64,000 nt of DNA from Pseudoalteromonas undina (GTDB lineage: Bacteria > Pseudomonadota > Gammaproteobacteria > Enterobacterales > Alteromonadaceae). The notes beneath the pieces are model-generated. The model saw only the letters and a program-made list of their open reading frames with translations. It had not been told where the DNA came from and did not search any database. Location: assembly GCF_000238275.3 (NCBI RefSeq), contig NZ_AHCF03000003.1:2356501-2420500 (forward strand), read 5' to 3'. Shown piece after piece: positions 47,101-54,274 of this stretch. A program made the translations under genes and the position numbers. Numbering within the stretch: the first letter of the stretch is position 1; every line of letters starts with the position of its first letter.

Positions 47101-47297
47101 GCCCCAGGGTAGTTTGCATTCACCGTAATATAGTTAACTTCTATATTGGGGAACATTTGTCGCTGAATGGTAAAGTAGCTTATAAGCCCCATGACAATGA
47201 TAAAAAACATCATCAAATTGGCAGCAACAGAGTTATTAGCAAAATAAGCAATTAACCCTGTTTGTTTGGTTGTATTGGGCTGTTCTGTGTTATTCAT
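44166..47297 (-). CDS. RND efflux transporter, permease subunit
   Basis: The 1043-residue inner-membrane protein has the RND pattern: N-terminal helix, two large periplasmic loops and two six-helix bundles (about 340-540 and 860-1030). Signatures include VNANYPGASPQEIEESI, ASFYGG-type porter strands, GIVVDDAIVIGE (helix 4 Asp pair) and GVVINDSLVMTDFINQARR. The VNDSLV wording suggests the AcrB/MdtB-like HAE branch rather than heavy-metal pumps. It lies 13 bp after its adaptor gene; no outer-membrane factor is present, so it must borrow a TolC-like partner. Substrate unknown. Confidence 0.92.
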   Translation of the reverse strand: MNNTEQPNTTKQTGLIAYFANNSVAANLMMFFIIVMGLISYFTIQRQMFPNIEVNYITVNANYPGASPQEIEESILIKIEESLKDITEIKKGVYRAFRNGGSASLEINTDAELTDVLDKVKLRVDGIATFPAGMEPVTISQIEFRQDVIGMTLVADLPLNELKPIANQVEDELLQLSNVSLVVNDVPLDEIAIEIEPDTLRQYNLTLSDVANAVRRYSANFSAGQLKTDAGVISVRVENQFYSGEEFRQIPVKIGANGAKVLLQDIATIKDQFVEGERYFKFNGENAVYLSVKATEDQNIIPVADSVKAYIDKKNKELPLGVRIEPLMDFTYYLNARLDMMKANLLQGAILVALMLSLFLRFKLALWVMIGLPVCFLGAMMLMPLFGITINIVSLFAFIMVLGIVVDDAIVIGESAYTEIEKKGGGVVNVVNGAKRVATPATFGVLTTIAVFAPFTLSSGPESSFFIGISVVVILCLIFSLIESKLILPAHIAHTHFSPINPDGWRARFNKRFFGFVNGPYRQFIVTCIKWRWTVLFSFVALLIFTFALISSNQVRMIPSPKVPHDFPQINLEMNDNVSDIQTINAIRQIEAMVLEIDKQTAREEGQKMIRDVLVFNQGRTEAQLLAPLVDEDLRPYNAFELSRRWREAMPNIAGVKSLTIQDDVGGGGGGSGGEFGYLLYGSDIDTLNEAGRRFIGLLQQQEGLFDISSTIDPASKEVQMSLKPVAFDLGLDLASIANQVGASFYGGEAQRVIRRGEEVRVMVRYPKLTREAFSSLKHAVITTPQGREVLLGDVVELTETPGISYIRREGGYRTVYVYGNIDEEVIEPGEVVKQVKENLLPQLLDEYPSVKSELGGAIEEQQAQADEQLLFFAGGMILVYILLAVPLKSYSQPLIVMSVIPFSLTGAIWGHFWFGLDISLMSGFGLIAAAGVVINDSLVMTDFINQARRAGISIKDAVIEAGCARFRPILLTSITTFAGVLPIMFETSLQAKFVIPMAVALGFAVMFATLITLILVPCLYIILTDIGALIKRPFASKKVSVS

Positions 47298-47310
47298 AAC
47301 TCACCCTACC

Positions 47311-48489
47311 TTAAAGTTTTTCAGTGGATGCGTTTTCTGCTGCATCTGTACTTTTAGTCTCTGTTAAACCGGCTATTTTTACTGCCATTCCTTTTTGTGG
47401 ATATTCCGGCAAGGTAGTAACAAGCTTGTCGTTGGCTTCTAAGCCATCACTGATATAGAAGTATTCACCTTCTTCACGAATTACTTTCACCTTACGCGGC
47501 TCTAACTGTTGCTCATCATTAACTACCCACACGGTTTGGTTATTTACTAACTCTTGCGGTAAACGATAAATGTTATTGAGCATAGTGCCAGCAAAGTTTA
47601 CTTGTACATAAGTGCCAAATTTAATTGCAGGCTGCTGATTAGTAAGACCATAAGGATCTTCAATTCTTACTACTAAACTGCTCATGCGAGTCGCGTTATC
47701 AACAATCCCTAAATCGCGATCTATTACTGCTTGGCGAGTAAACCCATTTAATCCTGTTTTAATAACCGTTGCAGTTACCCCTTTAACACGCTCAGGTAAA
47801 AACACACTGTCAAAGCCAGCGATCGGAATAATCACTTCAGCGGTTTCAATATTATTCAGCTCGGCAACTTGAGCGCCCATAGTGACAAACTGACCAACAC
47901 CTACATTACGACTCACCACTAGTGCATCGTATGGTGCGCTCACTTCACAATTATCTAAATCGCGTTGTGCCCTTTTCAATGCAGCTTGGGCCGATTTAAC
48001 CGATGCCTGCGCACTCAACACTTGTGGTTTACGTAAAAATAAATCTGTACGCGCTTTATTTGGGAAACGTTTTGCTTCGTCTTCTGCTACTTTAGCTTGC
48101 GCTTGCTCTTCAATTAACATCGCTTGCGCGCGGGCAAGTTCAGCCTCGGCTTGCAGTACTGCTGCTTCGTAGTTATCTTTTTCAATTGTAAATAAGATTT
48201 CGCCACGACCCACGACCCCACCGGCCACAAAGCTTGGATGCCAGCTAACTACCTCACCGGATACTTGCGCTGAAAGCTGGGTATTTTCTAGCGGCTGCAC
48301 TTCACCATAACTATTAATGATAACTTGATGATTGTTAGCGGAAACAGCTTCAACCTGCACCGTTGGACGAGTGTCTATGACTTCTTTTTTATCTGACTCT
48401 TTTGCAATCGCATTAATTGCAGCAAAACCAACCACACCTAATGTTAATGCTACGAACGGAAAAATCCACCTAAGTACATTACCTTGCAT
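47311..48489 (-). CDS. RND efflux transporter, periplasmic adaptor subunit
   Basis: The 392-residue membrane-fusion protein has one N-terminal hydrophobic anchor (about 8-28), a barrel-sandwich/lipoyl domain (GEVVSWHPSFVAGGVVGRGEIL and ISAPYDALVVSRNVGVGQFV-like SAPYDALVVSRN), an intervening alpha-hairpin rich in Ala/Gln/Glu (about 105-175) and a beta-barrel domain. It bridges the permease to an outer-membrane channel. GGGAG precedes ATG 48489. First gene of a two-gene operon. Confidence 0.92.
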   Translation of the reverse strand: MQGNVLRWIFPFVALTLGVVGFAAINAIAKESDKKEVIDTRPTVQVEAVSANNHQVIINSYGEVQPLENTQLSAQVSGEVVSWHPSFVAGGVVGRGEILFTIEKDNYEAAVLQAEAELARAQAMLIEEQAQAKVAEDEAKRFPNKARTDLFLRKPQVLSAQASVKSAQAALKRAQRDLDNCEVSAPYDALVVSRNVGVGQFVTMGAQVAELNNIETAEVIIPIAGFDSVFLPERVKGVTATVIKTGLNGFTRQAVIDRDLGIVDNATRMSSLVVRIEDPYGLTNQQPAIKFGTYVQVNFAGTMLNNIYRLPQELVNNQTVWVVNDEQQLEPRKVKVIREEGEYFYISDGLEANDKLVTTLPEYPQKGMAVKIAGLTETKSTDAAENASTEKL

Positions 48490-48556
48490 CTGTTTATTAC
48501 TCCCAAATTACTATTAACACCATGATACCAAAGCTTAATGAAACATTAACGTGACA

Positions 48557-48659
48557 TTTGTAAGCAACTGTTACAAAAAAGTATAGGTTAGGTCTTATGC
48601 AGTGAAGTATAAATCAATAAAAACCCTCACTGAGTCGCTTATAAATGTATTGTTACAAA
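48557..48659. promoter_or_regulatory. TGTTACAAA repeats in the RND/metalloprotease divergent gap
   Basis: TTTGTAA (48557-48563) and TTACAAA (48571-48577) form perfect 7-bp inverted arms, and TGTTACAAA recurs at 48651-48659. They lie in the 290-bp gap between divergent genes and could be half-sites for a local repressor; none is encoded next to them. Confidence 0.3.
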
Positions 48660-48779
48660 TTTTTACCATTATAAATCATAAAGCTAATCACTTTGAGGTA
48701 GTATTTAGGAACGATACTGTACGAAATAGCATGACAAACCGTACAGTAAAATTACATTAACAACGACAAAAGACAAATT

Positions 48780-51290
48780 ATGAAATTAACCACACTTACC
48801 TTGGCGCTTAGTATAGCGCTTGGCAGTAGCTATACTGTTGCTGCAGAAAAAAAAGAAGAAAAAAAGCCACAAACATTAAGTGAAATGATTAAAGGCCAAA
48901 CCGAATTTGCTGGCATTTTTAATCTTTACCAAGATGAAAAAACCGGTGACCACCTAATGGTAATTAACGAGTCACAGCTCGATACCCCTTTTGTTTATTT
49001 TGCACACACCATTGATGGTGCGACTGATGCGGGTCATTTTCGTGGCGCGTACCGTGAAACAAAGTTAATTGAATTTAGAAAGTACTTTGATCGTATCGAT
49101 ATTGTTAGTAAAACCCCGCGTTACTTATTTAACGAAAATAGCGCGCTAGCTAAAGCCAGCGAGGCAAACATTAGCGAAGCGGTACTTGCAAGTATAAAAA
49201 TAGAAAAGCAAGAAGAAGGTAAAATAGCCTTTAATGTTAACAAGCTATTTTTAAGTGAAGCACTGCATAAAGTATCACCAACGCCTAATCCGAACGATAA
49301 AAATGCTAAAAAGCGTTTTAAAGTAGGTAAATTAGATGATAAAAAATCACGTATTATCAAACAGCGTCCTTACCCTAACAATCTAGATGTGGTGGTTGAC
49401 TATGTATTTACTAATAGTAGCCCAACCGTTCGAGGCTCAGGTGCGATAAGCGATCCACGAAGCGTGTCAGTAAAAGTTCAGCACTCATTTGTAGCTTTAC
49501 CTGATAATAGCTACCAACCTCGTTTTGATGATGCGCGCATTGGTTATTTCACTAATCAGTTTGATAAAATGACATCAACTGACTGGGCACCATACCAAGA
49601 TGTAATAAAGCGCTGGGACCTACAAAAGAAAGATCCAAACGCAGCACTTTCAGAGCCAGTAAAGCCGATTACCTGGTGGATAGAAAATACTACGCCTGTT
49701 GAGTGGCGAGATACAGTTCGTGACGCCGTACTTGCTTGGAATAGCTCATTTGAAAAGGCAGGCTTTAAAAATGCAATAGAAGTAAAAGTACAACCTGATG
49801 ATGCCGATTGGGATGCCGGCGATATTAACTATAATGTACTGCGTTGGACTTCATCGCCTAAGCCACCTTTTGGTGGATATGGACCAGCATTAGCTAACCC
49901 GCTAACCGGTGAAATTTTAGGCTCAGACATTATGCTTGAGTTTGTATTTATGAAAAACCGCTGGATATACGATACGCTTTATACTCAAGGCACTATGAGC
50001 CATACACAACCAGGAAGCAACACTGAGCTTAATTGTTCTTTAGGTCATGAGTTACAACAAAACCTAATACTTGCAAAAGGCTTAGCAAATGGTGCTAATA
50101 TTGAAGATACTGAAATGTTACGCCAAGGTTTAACTCAGTTGGTTTTACATGAAGTAGGGCATACTTTAGGTCTTAATCACAACATGAAATCTTCTATTTT
50201 GTGGGATGAGAAAGAAGTTCACGACAAAAGTAAAACTCAAGGTATAGTGACCGGCTCAGTAATGGACTATGCGCCAGCAAATATAGCGCCAACGGGTGTA
50301 ACTCAAGGCGATATCTTCCAAACTAAACCCGGTCCATACGATGATTGGGCAATAAACTACGGCTACAGCGCAGCTCTTAAAGATGAAGCAGCAGAACAAG
50401 CTCGTCTTGATAAAATACTCGCTCGCTCAAGCGAACATGCACTGGCCTTTGGTAACGATGCCGACGATATGCGTGCACCAGGTCGCCATATAGACCCTCG
50501 CGTGATGATTGGCGATTTATCGTCTAACCCTGCAGCTTATGGTGCAGATAGAATGGCACTGATCAATACACTATTTTCTGAACTTAAAGACAAAGCTACA
50601 GTAAAAGGCGAGTCTTACCAACAGCTTGTTACTTCTGCTAACAGCCTATTTGGCCAATACCGTGCGCAGGCAGGTGTGGTATCTCGTCAAATTGGAGGGG
50701 TTTATGTAGAGCGTGCCGTAGTGGGCGATGAAAATGCAGCAAAGCCTTTTACACCGGTGCCACTTGAGCGTCAAACTCAAGCAATGGCTATTTTAGCTGA
50801 GTATGTGTTTGCTCCAAATGTACTGCAAAGTATGCAGCCTTTGTATAACTTTATGCAGCAACAGCGTCGTGGGTTTAATCATTACGGTAAAAACGAAGAC
50901 CCTAAACCGCATAAAATGATTTTAGGCATGCAAAAAGGTGTATTAGCGCAACTACTGCATCCTGCTGTGTTACTGCGTATTTCAGATACCGCTTTATATG
51001 GTAATGAATACAGCCTTACGCAATTTATGGGGGATTTAACTGCAAGTATTTTTGTTGATAGTAAAAATGCTAATTCGATCAGTCATAATTTACAGATTGA
51101 ATACGTAAATCAGCTTATTGCAATTGCAGGCTTAAAAAAAGCAAGTAAATACGATAACTTAGCAAAAACAGCTGCGCTATATCAGCTAACTCAAATAGCC
51201 GATCAAGATGTTGCATGGGGTGCAGACACCGCAACCAAAGCACATAAAAAGTATATCGATCGCTTAATTAGCAAAGCGCTAGAAGCGTAA
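48780..51290 (+). CDS. Secreted zinc-dependent metalloprotease (DUF5117/DUF5118 type)
   Basis: The 836-residue protein has a signal peptide (residues 1-22, ending VAA). The middle matches the large DUF5117-type region (SVKVQHSFVALPDNSYQPR, DARIGYF), followed by a metzincin-like zinc site HEVGHTLGLNHN at about residue 457, then SVMDYAPANI, which resembles a Met-turn. The C-terminal DUF4953-like part has no clear motif. Probably periplasmic or secreted. The ATG has only a weak ribosome site. A terminator follows directly. Confidence 0.88.
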   Translation: MKLTTLTLALSIALGSSYTVAAEKKEEKKPQTLSEMIKGQTEFAGIFNLYQDEKTGDHLMVINESQLDTPFVYFAHTIDGATDAGHFRGAYRETKLIEFRKYFDRIDIVSKTPRYLFNENSALAKASEANISEAVLASIKIEKQEEGKIAFNVNKLFLSEALHKVSPTPNPNDKNAKKRFKVGKLDDKKSRIIKQRPYPNNLDVVVDYVFTNSSPTVRGSGAISDPRSVSVKVQHSFVALPDNSYQPRFDDARIGYFTNQFDKMTSTDWAPYQDVIKRWDLQKKDPNAALSEPVKPITWWIENTTPVEWRDTVRDAVLAWNSSFEKAGFKNAIEVKVQPDDADWDAGDINYNVLRWTSSPKPPFGGYGPALANPLTGEILGSDIMLEFVFMKNRWIYDTLYTQGTMSHTQPGSNTELNCSLGHELQQNLILAKGLANGANIEDTEMLRQGLTQLVLHEVGHTLGLNHNMKSSILWDEKEVHDKSKTQGIVTGSVMDYAPANIAPTGVTQGDIFQTKPGPYDDWAINYGYSAALKDEAAEQARLDKILARSSEHALAFGNDADDMRAPGRHIDPRVMIGDLSSNPAAYGADRMALINTLFSELKDKATVKGESYQQLVTSANSLFGQYRAQAGVVSRQIGGVYVERAVVGDENAAKPFTPVPLERQTQAMAILAEYVFAPNVLQSMQPLYNFMQQQRRGFNHYGKNEDPKPHKMILGMQKGVLAQLLHPAVLLRISDTALYGNEYSLTQFMGDLTASIFVDSKNANSISHNLQIEYVNQLIAIAGLKKASKYDNLAKTAALYQLTQIADQDVAWGADTATKAHKKYIDRLISKALEA

Positions 51291-51307
51291 ATAACACTGA
51301 GTAAACC

Positions 51308-51334
51308 AAGGCCACGTTTTACGTGGCCTTTTTT
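51308..51334 (+). terminator. Rho-independent terminator after the metalloprotease
   Basis: AAGGCCACGT (51308-51317) and ACGTGGCCTT (51321-51330) form a perfect 10-bp stem with a TTT loop and T-run, between convergent genes. Confidence 0.92.
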
Positions 51335-51342
51335 ACACTAAT

Positions 51343-52131
51343 TCAAAGGTAAATAGTACCTTTTAGGTACCTTACGGCATGACCCGTCAATGTTACTGTT
51401 GTATCACCCACTTCACAGTAAATCTTCCCGCCTCGTTGTGAGGCCTGATAAGCACTTAAAGAGTTTTTGCCAAATTGTTCTGCCCAATAAGGGGCAAGCC
51501 CGGTATGAATTGAGCCGGTCACAAAATCTTCATCACCACCACTGGCAGGCCAAAAATAACGAGAAATAAAGTCATACTCAACACTCGGTGCTGTTGCAAC
51601 CACATCTAATGGGGCTAATTTTTTTAGTTGTTCATTGGTTGTTTTCAGATCTACAACCTGCTGCTCATTACCATAAATAGCAAAATAAGCTTGGCGGTTT
51701 TTCAGCACTTTAACAGGTTGTATAGACAGGCCAGCTAATAATGCATCAGGGATAAGCTGAACCTCTTCAGGGGCTTGTTTAGGAAAGGTCATAGCAAAGC
51801 TGCCATCGTTATTTTTATTAACAATCAGTTTGCCCACCGCCTCTGCGCTAAAGCGCACCTGCGATATACTATGTTGCTCACAAAGCACATAGGCCGCCGC
51901 TAAAGTAGCATGGCCGCAAAAATCAATCTCCATTAATGGCGAAAACCAACGTATCGCAAAGCTTCCATCTGCCGACTGACAAGTAAAAGCGGTTTCAGAC
52001 ACGTTGTTTTCCGAAGCGATATTCAGCATAAGATCATCACTAAGCCAAGACTCTAGTGGGATCACGGCAGCATAATTACCTTTAAACAGTTCACTGCTGA
52101 ACGCATCGATTTGATGGATAGTTAATTTCAT
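51343..52131 (-). CDS. PhzF family isomerase-like protein
   Basis: The 262-residue protein matches the PhzF/YddE fold: IDAFSSELFKGNYAAVIPLE at the N-terminus (with the F-x-G-N-x-A motif), the general-acid Glu in NNVSETAFT, IRWFSPLMEIDFCGHATLA and GSIHTGLAPYW. PhzF isomerises a dihydro-anthranilate in phenazine synthesis, but no phenazine genes are nearby and most homologues have unknown substrates. ATG 52131 fits the family start better than the upstream GTG at 52140. Confidence 0.9.
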   Translation of the reverse strand: MKLTIHQIDAFSSELFKGNYAAVIPLESWLSDDLMLNIASENNVSETAFTCQSADGSFAIRWFSPLMEIDFCGHATLAAAYVLCEQHSISQVRFSAEAVGKLIVNKNNDGSFAMTFPKQAPEEVQLIPDALLAGLSIQPVKVLKNRQAYFAIYGNEQQVVDLKTTNEQLKKLAPLDVVATAPSVEYDFISRYFWPASGGDEDFVTGSIHTGLAPYWAEQFGKNSLSAYQASQRGGKIYCEVGDTTVTLTGHAVRYLKGTIYL

Positions 52132-52196
52132 AGTGGGCACTTTTTATTTATTGGTCACTCAAAGTGCCACAAATGAAATTAACGGTCACTATAATT

Positions 52197-52811
52197 TTAT
52201 GCCAACACAGGACGTACGCGATAATACTGCATACACGCAAATTGCAGCGCATTAGTTAGCAATATCATAATAAACATTAATATATGCGAAGTACTTTGCA
52301 CTGGCATGGCTAGCTCTGCAAACAAGCCACAGATACCTGCTATAAATTGCAAACTAAAATAGCGCGCACTAAGGTTACTAATATTCCCTGTTCGCAGTGT
52401 TTTATAGGTTTGTGGCATAACCCGTACTGAACTCATAATTAAGCCCACATAAGTTAAGCCATTTAGCACAGTGGCAGTATCTAGGTTAGGGTTTAACAGC
52501 AACAAAAAAGGTAATAACGAAAAGCTAAGCATGCCAAGTAACTGCAGCTTCTGACGTTTAGCGGCATTATAACGTGCAAAAAAGTATAAAATTAAACCAC
52601 TTAATAAACCTGTCGCAAAAAACGGCAAGGCAATATAAAAACGAGCAAAATAAAGATTGTAGCTAATAAAGTACACACTTTGCGCTAAACCAAATGTCAT
52701 CATTAGCAGTGATACACCCGATACACTGCGGTTTTTAATAATTTTATTAAGTAACGGTAAAAAACTAAAAACCAAAATAAACACTGATAAAATAGGCAAA
52801 TAATACGCCAA
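52197..52811 (-). CDS. PQ-loop/SWEET-like seven-helix membrane protein
   Basis: The 204-residue protein has about seven hydrophobic helices arranged as two triple-helix repeats. The second repeat has VRVMPQTYKTLRTGNISNLS, matching the PQ-loop with downstream LS; the first has FLPLLNKIIKNRSVSGVSL, where the PQ pair is replaced by PL. PQ-loop/SemiSWEET proteins move sugars or amino acids. Substrate unknown. It lies 65 bp upstream of the PhzF-like gene on the same strand and may be co-transcribed with it. Confidence 0.7.
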   Translation of the reverse strand: MAYYLPILSVFILVFSFLPLLNKIIKNRSVSGVSLLMMTFGLAQSVYFISYNLYFARFYIALPFFATGLLSGLILYFFARYNAAKRQKLQLLGMLSFSLLPFLLLLNPNLDTATVLNGLTYVGLIMSSVRVMPQTYKTLRTGNISNLSARYFSLQFIAGICGLFAELAMPVQSTSHILMFIMILLTNALQFACMQYYRVRPVLA

Positions 52812-53014
52812 AGCAAACCTCGCTCGTTACATTGTTGTTAATAAAAAGGAAGAAATAAAACATTTTTTAAACATTTGTTTTTAAAGGCTTTATTTTTGTG
52901 CGCGCATTGTAGAGCTGGCTAGGTTTTATACAAGCTTCACACCTACTTTAGTTTCCTCCTGTGGCAACTTGAGTATACAAAAACCGTTGCTATAACTTCA
53001 CAGTCTCACCACTT

Positions 53015-53047
53015 TATAATTGCAACACAAATGATAACTGTTATCAT
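53015..53047 (+). promoter_or_regulatory. Fur box and -10 element upstream of the PepSY gene
   Basis: ATGATAACTGTTATCAT (53031-53047) is a perfect 17-bp palindrome (one central base) and matches the Fur 7-1-7 consensus at 12 of 14 positions. A TATAAT lies at 53015-53020, so the box would cover the transcription start. It is 35 bp upstream of the ATG. Confidence 0.8.
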
Positions 53048-53082
53048 GCGCATATCTAAAAATTAACATGCAAGCTTAAGTA

Positions 53083-54219
53083 ATGAGAAAAACACTGTTT
53101 AAAGTTCATAGTTGGTTGGCGCTAATTGCCATTATTCCGTTAATTGTTATTAGCATTACCGGCAGTGTTTTAGTGTTTAAAAGTGAAATTGATGGCTTAC
53201 TGATGCCTGACAAACACTTTGTGGTACAGCAGCAAGCTGCTCGCTTACCTATGGACTCATTAATAGATAAAGCCGAAGCAGCCTTTCCTGAGTATGTAGT
53301 AGGAAGCTGGGAGCTTTTTAATAACACCACCGCCGACCGGCTTTATTTGGTTAAGCGTGGCACTGACGATTGGTATAAGTTGCATTTAGACCAATACACC
53401 GGAGAGGTTTTATCAGAACCAGTAAGCACAACTCATTATTTTACCGACTGGTTTCTAGAACTCCATTACACCTTTTTACTTAACGACTTAAAAAGCTTAC
53501 CTGGGCAAACAGGTACCGTATTAGGGTTCTTTTTTGCTTTATTTTTATTAACTCTGGGCATTACAGGCTTAATTATTTACCGTAAATTTTGGCAGCGACT
53601 ATTTAGCGTACGCTGGCGCGCAACTTTACAAATAGTACTTAGCGACATTCATAAAATGACTGGAGTATTAGGCTCACCTATCCTTATCGTTTTAGCGATT
53701 ACCGGTGGTTATTTTAATGGTGCAGTGTGGTATCACGAAGTAATAGAACACGCAGAAGAAGAGCACTACACTATTACAAATAAATTATATAGTGACGACA
53801 TCTCTTTTGAGCGGATTCTTAATGATAGCAAGCTGCAAATACCCACTTTTAATACAACTTTTTTAGTTTTTCCACGAGAGCCCGATGAAAATATTACTCT
53901 TTATGGCGAAGTAAATACCAGTAATCCACTTACCAGTGAATACGCCAATACCATAACTTACAATAAGCAAACAGGTGAACACATGGCTAACTGGGATATT
54001 CGAGAGGCTGGTGCTGGTTGGCAAGTAATAGACAGTTTTAGAAAACTACACTTTGGTTATTTTGCTGGGCTTATCAGTAAAATACTATGGTGTATTGTTG
54101 GCCTTAGCCCTGTTTGGCTCGCTGGTACGGGTTTTTATTTGTGGCTTACCCGCCGTAAACGTAAAAAGCATTCACAAAGAAATCGTGTCCTGCAGCGAAA
54201 AAGCGCTAACGTTTTATAA
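53083..54219 (+). CDS. PepSY-associated membrane protein, probable iron-uptake related
   Basis: The 378-residue inner-membrane protein has four main membrane helices (about 12-32, 140-165, 195-217 and 335-360) with periplasmic PepSY-type regions between them. It has the RKTLFKVHSWLALIAIIPL start and HKMTGVLGSPIL second conserved His segment. This is the PiuB/PepSY_TM family, often next to siderophore receptors and implicated in ferric reduction. The clear Fur box upstream shows iron-repressed expression. The 270-bp gap before it otherwise holds only that promoter. Confidence 0.88.
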   Translation: MRKTLFKVHSWLALIAIIPLIVISITGSVLVFKSEIDGLLMPDKHFVVQQQAARLPMDSLIDKAEAAFPEYVVGSWELFNNTTADRLYLVKRGTDDWYKLHLDQYTGEVLSEPVSTTHYFTDWFLELHYTFLLNDLKSLPGQTGTVLGFFFALFLLTLGITGLIIYRKFWQRLFSVRWRATLQIVLSDIHKMTGVLGSPILIVLAITGGYFNGAVWYHEVIEHAEEEHYTITNKLYSDDISFERILNDSKLQIPTFNTTFLVFPREPDENITLYGEVNTSNPLTSEYANTITYNKQTGEHMANWDIREAGAGWQVIDSFRKLHFGYFAGLISKILWCIVGLSPVWLAGTGFYLWLTRRKRKKHSQRNRVLQRKSANVL

Positions 54220-54230
54220 TATTAGTACTC

Positions 54231-54264
54231 AGCTAAGTTACTAGCTTTAGGTAGTAACTTAGCT
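54231..54264. terminator. 12-bp hairpin between convergent genes
   Basis: AGCTAAGTTACT (54231-54242) and AGTAACTTAGCT (54253-54264) are perfect inverted arms around a 10-nt loop. The T-run is weak on both strands, but its place between convergent stops fits termination. Confidence 0.6.
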
Positions 54265-54274
54265 AAATAGGCTT

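Noticed and set aside
51343..52131. Phenazine biosynthesis gene phzF
   Set aside because: No other phenazine genes are present; only the PhzF family fold is supported.
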